Shown: positions 33,551-41,135 of the stretch, one piece after another
How positions within the stretch are numbered: position 1 is the stretch's first letter
How the letters are laid out: each line of letters starts with the position of its first letter
Origin: Mangrovibacterium diazotrophicum
GTDB taxonomy: Bacteria > Bacteroidota > Bacteroidia > Bacteroidales > Prolixibacteraceae
Direction: 5' to 3'
NCBI RefSeq assembly: GCF_003610535.1
Contig: NZ_RAPN01000001.1
Span: 2,839,320 to 2,903,319, forward strand
DNA length: 64,000 nt
Notes under the pieces: model-generated
Told to the model about the DNA's origin: nothing
Databases searched by the model: none
What the model saw: the letters and a program-made list of their open reading frames with translations, nothing else
Program-made: the position numbers and the translations under genes

Positions 33551-33570
33551 TGTCGGTTATTAACCGGACA
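33551..33570. promoter_or_regulatory. Imperfect dyad upstream of the metal-ABC operon
   Basis: TGTCGGTTAT and TAACCGGACA form an inverted repeat with one bulged base, about 120 bp before the znuA-like ATG. It may be the end of the TSUP transcript or a metalloregulator site. An exact TAnnTTTG element (TATCTTTG, 33656-33663) lies nearer the gene. Confidence 0.3.
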
Positions 33571-33693
33571 ACAGATAAAATTAGCCACGAGAACAATTTA
33601 TGATAATTCGACAACCTGTGCCTGTTCGGATTTCTAATTATTTGACCGGGCATATTATCTTTGATCTGTAATTGGAGAACACGGAAAACATTC

Positions 33694-34560
33694 ATGAGAA
33701 AACTTTTAGCATTCATTTTTATCGTCGCTCTGGCTTGTAGCGGCCCAAATAAAACGGACAAGCCAACCATTGCCGTCACCATTCTTCCGCAAAAATATTT
33801 TGTTGAAAAAATTGCCGGTGACCTTGTACAGGTCAATGTATTGGTACCACCGGGAGCCAGCCCCGAGCTTTACTCGCTGATGCCATCGCAGATGACCGGC
33901 CTATCGACCACGTTGGCATGGCTGGGAATCGGACAAGTCGGCTTCGAGCAAGGCTGGGTCGACAAGATCCGGACGAGCAATCCCAAACTCGCCTATTTCG
34001 ACACTTCGGAACAGGCCGACTGGATTGCAGGAGAGGAAGAAATTCACGGCGACCACGTGCATCTTCATGGAATCGATCCGCACATCTGGTCGTCGCCGGA
34101 GGAAGTGAAGAAGATCGCGACAGAAACATACAAAGCTTTAGCGCAGGTACTACCCGAGCATAAAGAAACTTTCGAGGCTAATCTTGCCAAATTTCAAGCT
34201 GAAATTGATTCGCTGGATGAAGAGCTAAAACAAACTTTTGAGCAACTGCCTTCCAAAAAGTTCCTGATTTTCCATCCCGCGCTCACTTATTTGGCTCGTC
34301 AATACGGGCTTGAGCAGGTGGCCATGGAGGTTGACGGCAAAGAACCTTCGCCTAAACACCTGAAAGAATTGGCAGAAATGGCTAAAAATGAAAATATAAA
34401 AGCCATTTTTGTACAAAAGGAATTCAACATGGACAACGCCCGTCAAATGGCAAAAGAAATTGGCGGTGAAGTAATCCAGGTTGACCCGCTGAGTGAAAAC
34501 TGGGCTGACGAGCTGCGAACAATCGCGAAGAAAATTGCTCAAGCAGAAGAAATTCAGTAA
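33694..34560 (+). CDS. znuA: Zinc/manganese-type ABC transporter substrate-binding lipoprotein
   Basis: 288 residues from ATG at 33694 (MRKLLAFIFIVALACSG), which gives a lipobox with Cys15; the longer open frame starts with TTG and lacks a signal. The cluster A-I (ZnuA/TroA) fold shows a His-rich metal loop (HGDHVHLHG, about 118-126) followed by DPHIW, then FHPALTYLARQYGL and the C-terminal VDPL segment. The His ligands and His-rich loop favour zinc. It is the first gene of a substrate-binding/ATPase/permease operon. Confidence 0.93.
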   Translation: MRKLLAFIFIVALACSGPNKTDKPTIAVTILPQKYFVEKIAGDLVQVNVLVPPGASPELYSLMPSQMTGLSTTLAWLGIGQVGFEQGWVDKIRTSNPKLAYFDTSEQADWIAGEEEIHGDHVHLHGIDPHIWSSPEEVKKIATETYKALAQVLPEHKETFEANLAKFQAEIDSLDEELKQTFEQLPSKKFLIFHPALTYLARQYGLEQVAMEVDGKEPSPKHLKELAEMAKNENIKAIFVQKEFNMDNARQMAKEIGGEVIQVDPLSENWADELRTIAKKIAQAEEIQ

Positions 34561-34587
34561 TCAGTCGCAGTGATCTGTATTCTGAAT

Positions 34588-34639
34588 CATTGACCAGTCT
34601 CAGCAACCAGAAACAAGAAACCAGCAACGAGTATCCAGC
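34588..34639. repeat. Degenerate CCAGAAAC/AGCAAC spacer repeat
   Basis: The znuA-znuC spacer contains CAACCAGAAACAAGAAACC and CAGCAACGAGTATCCAGC, loose variants of one short unit. It is non-coding. Confidence 0.4.
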
Positions 34640-35422
34640 ATGACCAAACTGCTCGAAATACGGGACCTGACAGTTAGTTACGATCACGAGGTGATTCTGC
34701 GAAATGCCAACCTGACCATCAACCAAGGAGATTTCCTGGGTGTGATTGGCCCGAACGGCGGCGGAAAGACAACCTTCATCAAAGCACTGCTGGGATTAGT
34801 AAAACCGGCCAAGGGAGAAATTGTCTTTCACATTCCCGAAAACCGGATTGGCTATCTTCCGCAAATCAACCAGATCGATAAACGTTTCCCGATTACCGTC
34901 CTCGACGTAGTGCGCTCGGGGAAATCCGATCATCGCAATTTCAGTCTTTTCAGCAAAAACAGAGAAGAAATTGCCCATGCCGAAAGTTTGCTGAAAGAAA
35001 TGGGCGTGTTGCACCTGCGCGACAAAGCCATTGGCGAACTTTCGGGCGGGCAAATGCAACGGGTATTCCTGTGTCGCTCGCTGATGAACAAGCCGGAACT
35101 CCTGATCTTGGACGAACCCGACACTTTTGTCGATAACCAGTTTGAAAGCGAGTTGTACGACAAACTGAAAGAGTTGAACGAGCGCATGGCCATCATCCTG
35201 GTTTCGCACGATGTGGGGACAATCTCCTACTATGTGAAAACCATTGCCTGCGTCAACCGCTCGCTGCATTATCATCCAAGCAACATCATCAGCACCGAAC
35301 AGCTGGCTTCGTACAACTGCCCGCTGCAAATTATAACCCACGGCGAAATTCCGCATACCGTTTTAGGCCAGCACGGCGAACACGATCACAAGCACGACCA
35401 CAACCATGGACACCATCATTGA
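34640..35422 (+). CDS. znuC: Metal ABC transporter ATP-binding protein with His-rich tail
   Basis: 260 residues. Walker A is GPNGGGKTT (37-45), the signature LSGGQMQR lies near 137-144 and Walker B is LLILDEPD (about 155-162), followed by the switch histidine in LVSHD (about 190). Unusually, the C-terminus ends in a histidine- and aspartate-rich tail (HGEHDHKHDHNHGHHH, about 245-260) not needed for ATPase activity; metal binding or sensing of cytoplasmic zinc is an inference. It overlaps the permease gene by 17 bp. Confidence 0.95.
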   Translation: MTKLLEIRDLTVSYDHEVILRNANLTINQGDFLGVIGPNGGGKTTFIKALLGLVKPAKGEIVFHIPENRIGYLPQINQIDKRFPITVLDVVRSGKSDHRNFSLFSKNREEIAHAESLLKEMGVLHLRDKAIGELSGGQMQRVFLCRSLMNKPELLILDEPDTFVDNQFESELYDKLKELNERMAIILVSHDVGTISYYVKTIACVNRSLHYHPSNIISTEQLASYNCPLQIITHGEIPHTVLGQHGEHDHKHDHNHGHHH

Positions 35423-36242
35423 GCTATTTCAATACGACTTCTTTTTAAATGCCTTCTGGGCATCGCTTTTTGCGGCCATTACCTGCGGCATTGTGGGAAC
35501 GTACATCGTTGCGCGCCGCATTGTTTTCATCAGTGGTGGTATCACACACGCCTCATTTGGCGGAATCGGCATCGGTTATTTCCTGGGCTGGAATCCCTTG
35601 TTGGGGGCAGCAATCTTCTCGGTGCTTTCCGGACTGGGAATTCAATATTTCACCCGCACGGCCAAGCTGCGCGAGGACTCGAGCATCGCTATCTGGTGGT
35701 CGCTGGGGATGGCGATTGGTATCATCTTCATTTACCTGTCGCCGGGGTATGCGCCCAACCTGATGAGCTACCTGTTCGGAAGTATTCTGACGGTTTCAAC
35801 AACCGAGATCTGGATCATGGCAGGCTTATCATTGGTGTTGGTAACCTTTTTTGCGCTGATGTACCGCGCCATTTTATACGTGGCATTTAACGAAGAATTT
35901 GCAAAAACCACGGGGCTGCCGGTTAACCTGATCAACTACATCCTGATCAGCCTCATTGCTGTCACCATTGTGATGAATATCCGCGTGGTAGGCATCATCC
36001 TGATCATGTCGCTGTTGACCTTGCCGCAAGCAACGGCCAACTTGTTTACCCATGATTTCCGGCACATGATGCTCTACTCTGTTGGCTTTGCCTTTATCGG
36101 TTCATTTGCCGGACTGCTCTTCTCTTTTTTCGCAGACATTCCGTCGGGCGCATCAATCATCTTCACCCTGGTTTTGTTGTTTGGAATCATGAAAGGCGTA
36201 ACTTTAATCCTGAAACGCCAAAAACGAAAACATGCCGGCTGA
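35406..36242 (+). CDS. znuB: Metal ABC transporter permease (ABC-3 family)
   Basis: 278 residues, about eight membrane segments. ABC-3 hallmarks: GIVGTYIVARRIVFISGGITHASFGGIG (about 28-55, in the substrate path) and TGLPVNLINYILISLIAVTIV (about 165-185), followed by VVGIILIMSLLTLPQATA (about 196-213). It forms the inner-membrane channel with the adjacent ATPase. Its start lies inside the ATPase gene and its end overlaps the next mini-gene, indicating translational coupling. Confidence 0.95.
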   Translation: MDTIIELFQYDFFLNAFWASLFAAITCGIVGTYIVARRIVFISGGITHASFGGIGIGYFLGWNPLLGAAIFSVLSGLGIQYFTRTAKLREDSSIAIWWSLGMAIGIIFIYLSPGYAPNLMSYLFGSILTVSTTEIWIMAGLSLVLVTFFALMYRAILYVAFNEEFAKTTGLPVNLINYILISLIAVTIVMNIRVVGIILIMSLLTLPQATANLFTHDFRHMMLYSVGFAFIGSFAGLLFSFFADIPSGASIIFTLVLLFGIMKGVTLILKRQKRKHAG

Positions 36243-36411
36243 CGAACATATTTCCTGCTCAAACTGCGACACACAGTATCTGAAAGAAGAACTGGACCGC
36301 GACTGCGGAAACTGCTTTAGCTGCACCGGATGCGAAATTTATATCTGTCCCAACTGCCGTCACGAAATCGTAGTGAAGCCGATGAAAAAGCCAGTGCTTA
36401 AAAAGGATTAG
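36232..36411 (+). CDS. 59-residue Cys-rich zinc-ribbon-like mini-protein
   Basis: ATG at 36232 overlaps the last 11 bases of the permease gene. The sequence contains eight cysteines in CSNC (9-12), CGNC (25-28), CTGC (31-34) and CPNC (40-43), plus a basic C-terminus (KPMKKPVLKKD). Four CxxC pairs are typical of small zinc- or iron-binding ribbons. Position behind a zinc-type importer suggests zinc binding, storage or sensing (inference); I do not recognise a named family. Confidence 0.8.
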   Translation: MPADEHISCSNCDTQYLKEELDRDCGNCFSCTGCEIYICPNCRHEIVVKPMKKPVLKKD

Positions 36412-36489
36412 ATCGGAAATCCACCGAACGGCCTGTTATCGTTGTTGTCATTCGTTATCGAGTTGTCGTAACAATCGTCTAAAACAAAG

Positions 36490-36530
36490 AGCTACTTAGC
36501 GACTTGGCGTCTCTGCGTGCGTCCGATAAT
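36490..36530. repeat. Degenerate TTAGCGACTTGGCGTCTCTGCGTG-type tract
   Basis: Between the mini-protein and the esterase lies a short tract of GCG-plus-pyrimidine units (TTAGCGACTTGGCGTC, TCTGCGTGCG). Loose repeats of this kind recur in non-coding DNA of many bacteria. It has no coding character. Confidence 0.35.
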
Positions 36531-36679
36531 ACGCCGAAGAATTAATACCTCAACAAAATCAATTCCCCCCTTCGACCAAAATTTGGACATCCATTCTACG
36601 CAATTGCCTAAAAGTTGGTAAATTCGGGCTTCACAATTCAACCAATCCTATTTTAACAAAAATACCCAACAAACATATC

Positions 36680-37771
36680 ATGAAAATTTTCAACGGAACA
36701 CTCTTCCTCGTAGCAGTCCTGCTGTTTACCACAGCCTGCGCCAAAAAACAAGATTTAGTCGTTAACTACAATAACCCTGAGATCGCTTATTCAGGACGGA
36801 TTGACACAACCACACAAGCGGGCGCCGAACTGTTTTGGTCGGGAACCCGTATCCGCATCAACTTTGAAGGTGAATCAATCTCAGCCCTGTTCCGGGAAGA
36901 AAGAGGCGACAACTACTACAATGTGTTTGTGGATAACGACAGCGCCTTTATGCTGCGTCCCGACGCCACAAAACAATATTACGAACTGGCCTCGAAACTG
37001 GCTCCCGGAAAACACACCGTAGAGATTTTTAAACGTACCGAATGGGATCGCGGTGTGAGCACTTTCTTCGGATTCAAGATTTCCGGAGATGCCAAAGTAC
37101 TCGCCAAACCCGAGCCGAAAAAACGAAAAATTGAATTCTACGGCAACTCCATTACAGCTGGTTATGCAGTAGATGATTTTTCGGGGGAAGACCGTTCCGA
37201 CAGTATTTTCACCAACAATTACGAAAGTTACGCCCGCATTACAGCCGATCATTTCGACGCCGAGTACCGCTGCATTTGCAAGAGCGGCATTGGTATTACC
37301 ATCAGCTGGTTTCCGCTGATTATGCCCGAAATGTACAATCGCCTCAACCCGAATGATCCGGACAGCCGCTGGGACTTTTCGCTGTACACGCCCGATGTGG
37401 TGGTCATCAACCTGTTTCAAAACGACTCGTGGCTGGTAAACCTTCCCAATCACGAACAGTTTAAAGCCCGCTTTGGCACCGAAAAACCAACTCCCGAATT
37501 CATCATCAACGCTTATGCCGACTTTGTGCGTTCCATCCGGGCCGAATATCCCGATGCGCAAATCGTCTGCATCCTTGGAAGCATGGACGCCACCCGCGAA
37601 GGATCGGAATGGCCGGGCTACGTGCAACAGGCTGTTGCCCAATTGGACGATGCGAAAATTTACACGCATTTCATCCCGTTCAAAAACACTTCGGGGCACC
37701 CAAGCATTGCCGAACAGCAAACCATGGCCGACAGCCTGATCCGGTTTATCGACGAAAACATCAACTGGTAA
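36680..37771 (+). CDS. CE2-like SGNH/GDSL esterase lipoprotein
   Basis: 363 residues. A lipobox (LFTTAC, Cys20) marks a lipoprotein. Residues about 30-140 form a beta jelly-roll, and the SGNH domain starts with FYGNSITAGYA (nucleophile Ser157). The C-terminal SGHPSIAEQ holds the catalytic His near 341. The jelly-roll plus SGNH arrangement is typical of carbohydrate esterase family 2, which removes acetyl groups from plant or algal polysaccharides. No polysaccharide locus is adjacent. Confidence 0.88.
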   Translation: MKIFNGTLFLVAVLLFTTACAKKQDLVVNYNNPEIAYSGRIDTTTQAGAELFWSGTRIRINFEGESISALFREERGDNYYNVFVDNDSAFMLRPDATKQYYELASKLAPGKHTVEIFKRTEWDRGVSTFFGFKISGDAKVLAKPEPKKRKIEFYGNSITAGYAVDDFSGEDRSDSIFTNNYESYARITADHFDAEYRCICKSGIGITISWFPLIMPEMYNRLNPNDPDSRWDFSLYTPDVVVINLFQNDSWLVNLPNHEQFKARFGTEKPTPEFIINAYADFVRSIRAEYPDAQIVCILGSMDATREGSEWPGYVQQAVAQLDDAKIYTHFIPFKNTSGHPSIAEQQTMADSLIRFIDENINW

Positions 37772-37814
37772 GGCCAGCCACAACAACACAATACACACCT
37801 ATTCCCAAAAGCAC

Positions 37815-38318
37815 ATGTTTAAAACAACAACAAGCAGAACATTCACTGACGAGCAGGTACGCGGAAGCGGCCTTCCCCTTTCTGAAGCCATTACCGGCAC
37901 GCTCGGCAAGCTGGGTTTCGCCGACATCAAGCAGCGCGGCAATACCATTAAGTTCAAGTCGAACCAACAGGAGGACGAGCTCGAATCGCTACAGCGCCGG
38001 TTCGGGAAAGCTTACATCCAAATCTCGCTGGGTACAACACCAACTGTCAGCGTGGTAACTGACCAACGCGTTGAGAAGCTGCTCAACCTGTTCGGAAACC
38101 TGTTTATACTTACAGCCTTCAATATTATGGCCTTTCGTAAAATGAAAGACCAACCGCTGTTTGTCGGGGCCATCAACATCATCTTTCTGGTTATCCTGGT
38201 ACTGCAACTGTTGCGTACCCGCTGTAACTGCAAAAGCAAACACAAGGAATTGCTCGACCAAATTGAAAAAGATCTGGAAAGCCGCGCCGAAACTGCCAGC
38301 CAGGCAATGATTGTCTAG
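37815..38318 (+). CDS. Hypothetical protein with two membrane segments
   Basis: 167 residues. An N-terminal cytoplasmic region of about 90 residues (predicted beta-rich: GFADIKQRGNTIKFKSNQ) precedes two hydrophobic segments around 92-107 and 117-135 (VGAINIIFLVILVLQLL), then a basic, Cys-containing tail (RTRCNCKSKHKE) and a short coiled region. I do not recognise a family. It is followed by a hairpin-T terminator (38340-38378). Confidence 0.65.
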   Translation: MFKTTTSRTFTDEQVRGSGLPLSEAITGTLGKLGFADIKQRGNTIKFKSNQQEDELESLQRRFGKAYIQISLGTTPTVSVVTDQRVEKLLNLFGNLFILTAFNIMAFRKMKDQPLFVGAINIIFLVILVLQLLRTRCNCKSKHKELLDQIEKDLESRAETASQAMIV

Positions 38319-38339
38319 CATATAAAAACATTTATTCCG

Positions 38340-38378
38340 AACTGACCTGGTGACCTTGAGTTTCCCGGTCAGTTTTGT
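38340..38378 (+). terminator. Terminator after the two-segment membrane protein
   Basis: Stem AACTGACC/GGTCAGTT with a 19-base loop, followed by TTGTTT. A closely similar hairpin occurs again at 38984-39013. Confidence 0.65.
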
Positions 38379-38506
38379 TTACAGCTTTAATTCTTTCGTT
38401 TTTGTCTTCCCCACAACGCAACCATGTACAATTCATAACATCTATACAACAATTCACCAAGGGAATTACTCAGGCAACGTACCAGTAAAACCATAAACCC
38501 TCGACA

Positions 38507-38953
38507 ATGAAAAAATTACTGATTCTGCTAATCACAATCAGCGCGCTTTTTTCGTGCAGCGACACCGAGGACGCTCCCCAAGCCAAGTTGTTTGACAGCG
38601 ACCACTACCCACAAAAATGGATACTCGTTGAAATGTCGGGACAGATCCCGAACTCAGTTACAACCGGCAGCGACATGCCCTGGCAGGAATACTACATACT
38701 TAAGTCCGACGGAACTTTTCTGAAACACCGAGATGACTCGGGTAACAGCCTCGAAGGAACTGGCACTTTCCATTTTACGACCGACGAGAACGGTGAATTA
38801 CTGGAACTCAACTACAGCGAATCCAACGCTATTGTGGGAACCTGCAGCTCGGTAAAACAAGCCGAAGAACTAAGATTGGATGCGAGCGACAAGCTGATTG
38901 GGACCTGGTCGGCCTGCGACGGCCCGGGCTTGAAATACGAACGCTTTGAATAA
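38507..38953 (+). CDS. Small lipoprotein, lipocalin-like hypothetical
   Basis: 148 residues. The N-terminus (MKKLLILLITISALFSCSD) is a lipoprotein signal with Cys17. The mature part is predicted beta-rich with WILVEMSG, YYILKSDGTFLKH and TGTFHFTTDENGE, similar in layout to lipocalin-like domains of Bacteroidota lipoproteins. The gene is flanked on both sides by nearly identical hairpins, as if it were a self-contained unit. The function is unknown. Confidence 0.75.
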   Translation: MKKLLILLITISALFSCSDTEDAPQAKLFDSDHYPQKWILVEMSGQIPNSVTTGSDMPWQEYYILKSDGTFLKHRDDSGNSLEGTGTFHFTTDENGELLELNYSESNAIVGTCSSVKQAEELRLDASDKLIGTWSACDGPGLKYERFE

Positions 38954-38983
38954 ACCGGCTACAATGGATGAAAATACGACTAC

Positions 38984-39013
38984 TGACCGGGTGACTTCGA
39001 AGTCACCCGGTCA
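38984..39013 (+). terminator. Perfect 30-base palindromic hairpin after the lipoprotein gene
   Basis: Two 15-base arms beginning TGACCGGGTGACTTC are exactly complementary. A T-containing tract (GTTTGCTT) follows. The arms resemble the hairpin at 38340-38378. Confidence 0.65.
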
Positions 39014-39314
39014 GTTTGCTTAGAAAACACTTTAAATTACGATAACAGGGGAATATCTTTCGTATCGCTTTTAAGTTGTAAGACACATTTATTAGCCCTC
39101 CTCATCGGGACCGATGTCAGAAACTACAATAATACTTCCGCACAACAAAACCGAAAGAAACAGGCACAATATACTGTCCTTTAATAAAATGCAAGGCATC
39201 AAACCATTCGACCTGATGAAAAAAATGTAGAGAGAAGATTACCACCATGCAGCGAATGTAGCCAAGACACATCACACAACTTTTTCGGTGCACCTGAAAC
39301 ATAGAATAACATTC

Positions 39315-39366
39315 TAACCCCGGGTAAGCGAAGTGCCACCCCGGGCTACAACAGTTCACCCCGCCG
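39315..39366. repeat. REP-like CG-rich inverted element
   Basis: Two copies of CCCCGGG separated by 15 bases, then CCCCGCCGGGG about 20 bases on. This contrasts with its AT-rich surroundings and resembles REP units mobilised by RAYT transposases in other bacteria (tentative). No transposase is adjacent. Confidence 0.35.
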
Positions 39367-39578
39367 GGGTAAATGAACAACACAATGGAGTAACTAAATT
39401 TGAATTGGTGTTGTTAACTCGAAACAGATCACGTACATCCACCACCCCACCCTTCTGCTTTTCAACACAAAGCGTTGTTTTTCGAAAAATGAATGCGCGA
39501 GTTTTGATAAATTAGACGATCAAACCAACTGACAGCAGTTGAAACGAACTGCGACGGAGACTAACCAATAAAAACTGA

Positions 39579-39890
39579 ATGCTTATGGTACGAAATTACA
39601 ACACGGATGAAAACGGGAATTCGTGGAGCGAGCAGACGAAACTCGCGGTTTGGGAGAAAGGAAGGATGATTCCTGATTTCTCGCCCGAAGAATGGCGCTG
39701 GGATGTTTGTGGTAAAGTGATGAAATATTCAGAATACGGCAACCGCGAATCGGAGCAAGGCTGGGAAATTGATCACATTAACCCGGTAACCAACGGTGGC
39801 ACCGACGAGCTGAGTAACCTGCAGCCACTGAACTGGAAAAACAATACCCACAAAGGCGACGTCCCCAACTGGACGCTGGCACAAGAGTAA
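39579..39890 (+). CDS. HNH endonuclease domain protein
   Basis: 103 residues. The HNH motif is complete: WEIDHINPVTNGGTDELSN (about 66-84) with the catalytic His, then LQPLNWKNNTHKGD containing the second Asn and final His. The region before it, PEEWRWDVCGKVMKYSEYG, matches solitary HNH proteins in which the CxxC zinc pairs are reduced; here only one Cys is present. The role could be DNA repair, restriction or a remnant of a mobile element; no partner gene is adjacent. A strong terminator follows. Confidence 0.85.
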   Translation: MLMVRNYNTDENGNSWSEQTKLAVWEKGRMIPDFSPEEWRWDVCGKVMKYSEYGNRESEQGWEIDHINPVTNGGTDELSNLQPLNWKNNTHKGDVPNWTLAQE

Positions 39891-40251
39891 GAAAAACGTC
39901 ATAACACCAGTGCTTTTTGCATTAACGTAAAAGAAAGGATATCATCGGGTTGACGATGGTATCCTTTTTTATTCGTTTTCGGCCTCCTGCAAAACCAAAG
40001 TAGGGCGACACCGTATATCAACTACGAAACGATTCACCTAAGTATTTTAAAAAAAGTGAATCCAAACGAGCTAACCGAGAAAAAGACTTTTAAAAATCCT
40101 ACCTGCAAAACGGAAAATTAAGAGCATTGAATGTCGTAAGTTTTGAATGACATTTATCGGCTCATCGATAGAAATAGCCAACCTCCAAATGACCGATTAG
40201 GCGAAATGAGTTCACGCTAATAATCTATAAATCACTAAAAGGAGGATTGTT
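39891..40251. other. 361-bp spacer before the exported ABM-like gene
   Basis: Contains the terminator of the HNH gene (39934-39971). The rest is AT-rich and carries an inverted repeat AATGTC/GACATT (about 40130-40160), a promoter candidate region and, at its end, an exceptionally good Shine-Dalgarno AAGGAGGA. No ORF above 20 codons looks real. Confidence 0.5.
39934..39971 (+). terminator. Terminator after HNH gene
   Basis: A 14-bp stem (AAAGGATATCATCG with CGATGGTATCCTTT, one G-T pair) and a T6 tract. Confidence 0.85.
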
Positions 40252-41013
40252 ATGAAAAACAAAAAGTTACTTTTAAGCTTGCTCGCCGTTCTTTTCCTAT
40301 GCCCCGTTAGTCAAAACGCTTTTGCGCAAGACGGAAATCTTGCTAAGTTGTATCAAATAAAGGTCAAACCAGGCCAGGGAGCGGAGTTCGTTTCAGCACT
40401 GAAAGCGCATGCTGAATGGCGCAAACAGGAAGGTGATCCCTGGACATGGAATGTTTACCAGGTCGTCAATGGGCAAAACCTCGGGGATTACCTCATTCGC
40501 TCGGGCAATCACAGTTGGGCCGACCTGGACAGTTACGAAGATTTCCTGGCCAAAGGATCTGTTGATTTTAACAAAAACGTTGGCCCACACATCGCATCCA
40601 TCACCAGTGCAATAACATCCGTTGACACCAGCTGTGTTAACTGGCCATCCAATAATGATGACGCGAAACTACTATCAATCCTTATCTTTTACCTGAAACC
40701 GGGCCACGAGTGGACTTTTTCGCAAACCATCAAGAAGTTCGACAAAGCTGTTAAAGAAAATAACCGCGAAGGGCACTATCTCTTTATCTGGCCCGAAAAC
40801 GGACTGCCAGGTCCCCGGGTGACTCTGGTGATGCCTCATAAAAACTGGGCAGACATGGAGGGACCTAAAGAGTCGTTAGGCGATTTTATTTACCGTGTTA
40901 TGGGAGCCGATGAAGCGCAGAAGTTTTGGGACGACATCAACAGTGCCATCCGTTCAACAGAAAGCTTTGTGCTAAAAGTACGCCCGGATCTCTCTGTACT
41001 CCATGACAATTAG
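40252..41013 (+). CDS. Exported protein with two ABM-like (dimeric alpha-beta barrel) halves
   Basis: 253 residues. The signal peptide is clear (MKNKKLLLSLLAVLFLC, cleavage after AFA near 25). Residues about 30-125 begin LAKLYQIKVKPGQGAEFVSAL, and 140-250 begin KLLSILIFYLKPGHEWTFSQ; both show the strand-helix pattern of ABM/EthD-like folds, so the protein may be an internal duplication. Tryptophans at equivalent places (SWADLDSYEDF, NWADMEGPKES) support this. AGGAGG lies 6 bases before the start. The exported location is unusual for this fold. No function can be assigned. Confidence 0.75.
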   Translation: MKNKKLLLSLLAVLFLCPVSQNAFAQDGNLAKLYQIKVKPGQGAEFVSALKAHAEWRKQEGDPWTWNVYQVVNGQNLGDYLIRSGNHSWADLDSYEDFLAKGSVDFNKNVGPHIASITSAITSVDTSCVNWPSNNDDAKLLSILIFYLKPGHEWTFSQTIKKFDKAVKENNREGHYLFIWPENGLPGPRVTLVMPHKNWADMEGPKESLGDFIYRVMGADEAQKFWDDINSAIRSTESFVLKVRPDLSVLHDN

Positions 41014-41039
41014 AATTGACACGACCTTCAATTTGCACA

Positions 41040-41079
41040 AAAAAAGATGTCATCTTTTCGAAAAGATGACATCTTTTTT
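41040..41079. terminator. Perfect 40-base palindromic bidirectional terminator
   Basis: Two 20-base arms (A6, then GATGTCATC, then T4C, centred between 41059 and 41060) are exactly complementary. It lies between convergent genes (exported ABM-like and GH20), providing a T6 tract in both directions. Confidence 0.9.
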
Positions 41080-41135
41080 AATTGACAGAAGATCCGGAAA
41101 CGAGTTCAGGATGGCCTTATAATCAGCGCTTTCAC

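Larger units (their letters stand above)
38954..39578. other. 625-bp spacer with hairpin and REP-like element
   Basis: No convincing gene. A perfect 30-base palindrome (38984-39013) terminates the lipoprotein gene. Around 39315-39366 there is a CG-rich tract with CCCCGGG twice and CCCCGCCGGGG once. The only ORF of size (88 codons, minus strand, 39117-39383) is built partly from that tract and looks spurious. Confidence 0.5.

Noticed and set aside
36881-37798. A 305-codon minus-strand frame over the esterase gene
   Set aside because: It lies opposite a CE2-like gene with complete catalytic motifs and shows no family pattern of its own.
39117-39383. An 88-codon minus-strand ORF with many Cys
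   Set aside because: Its N-terminal part is made by the CG-rich repeat at 39315-39366, it crosses the spacer without a ribosome binding site, and no domain is visible.
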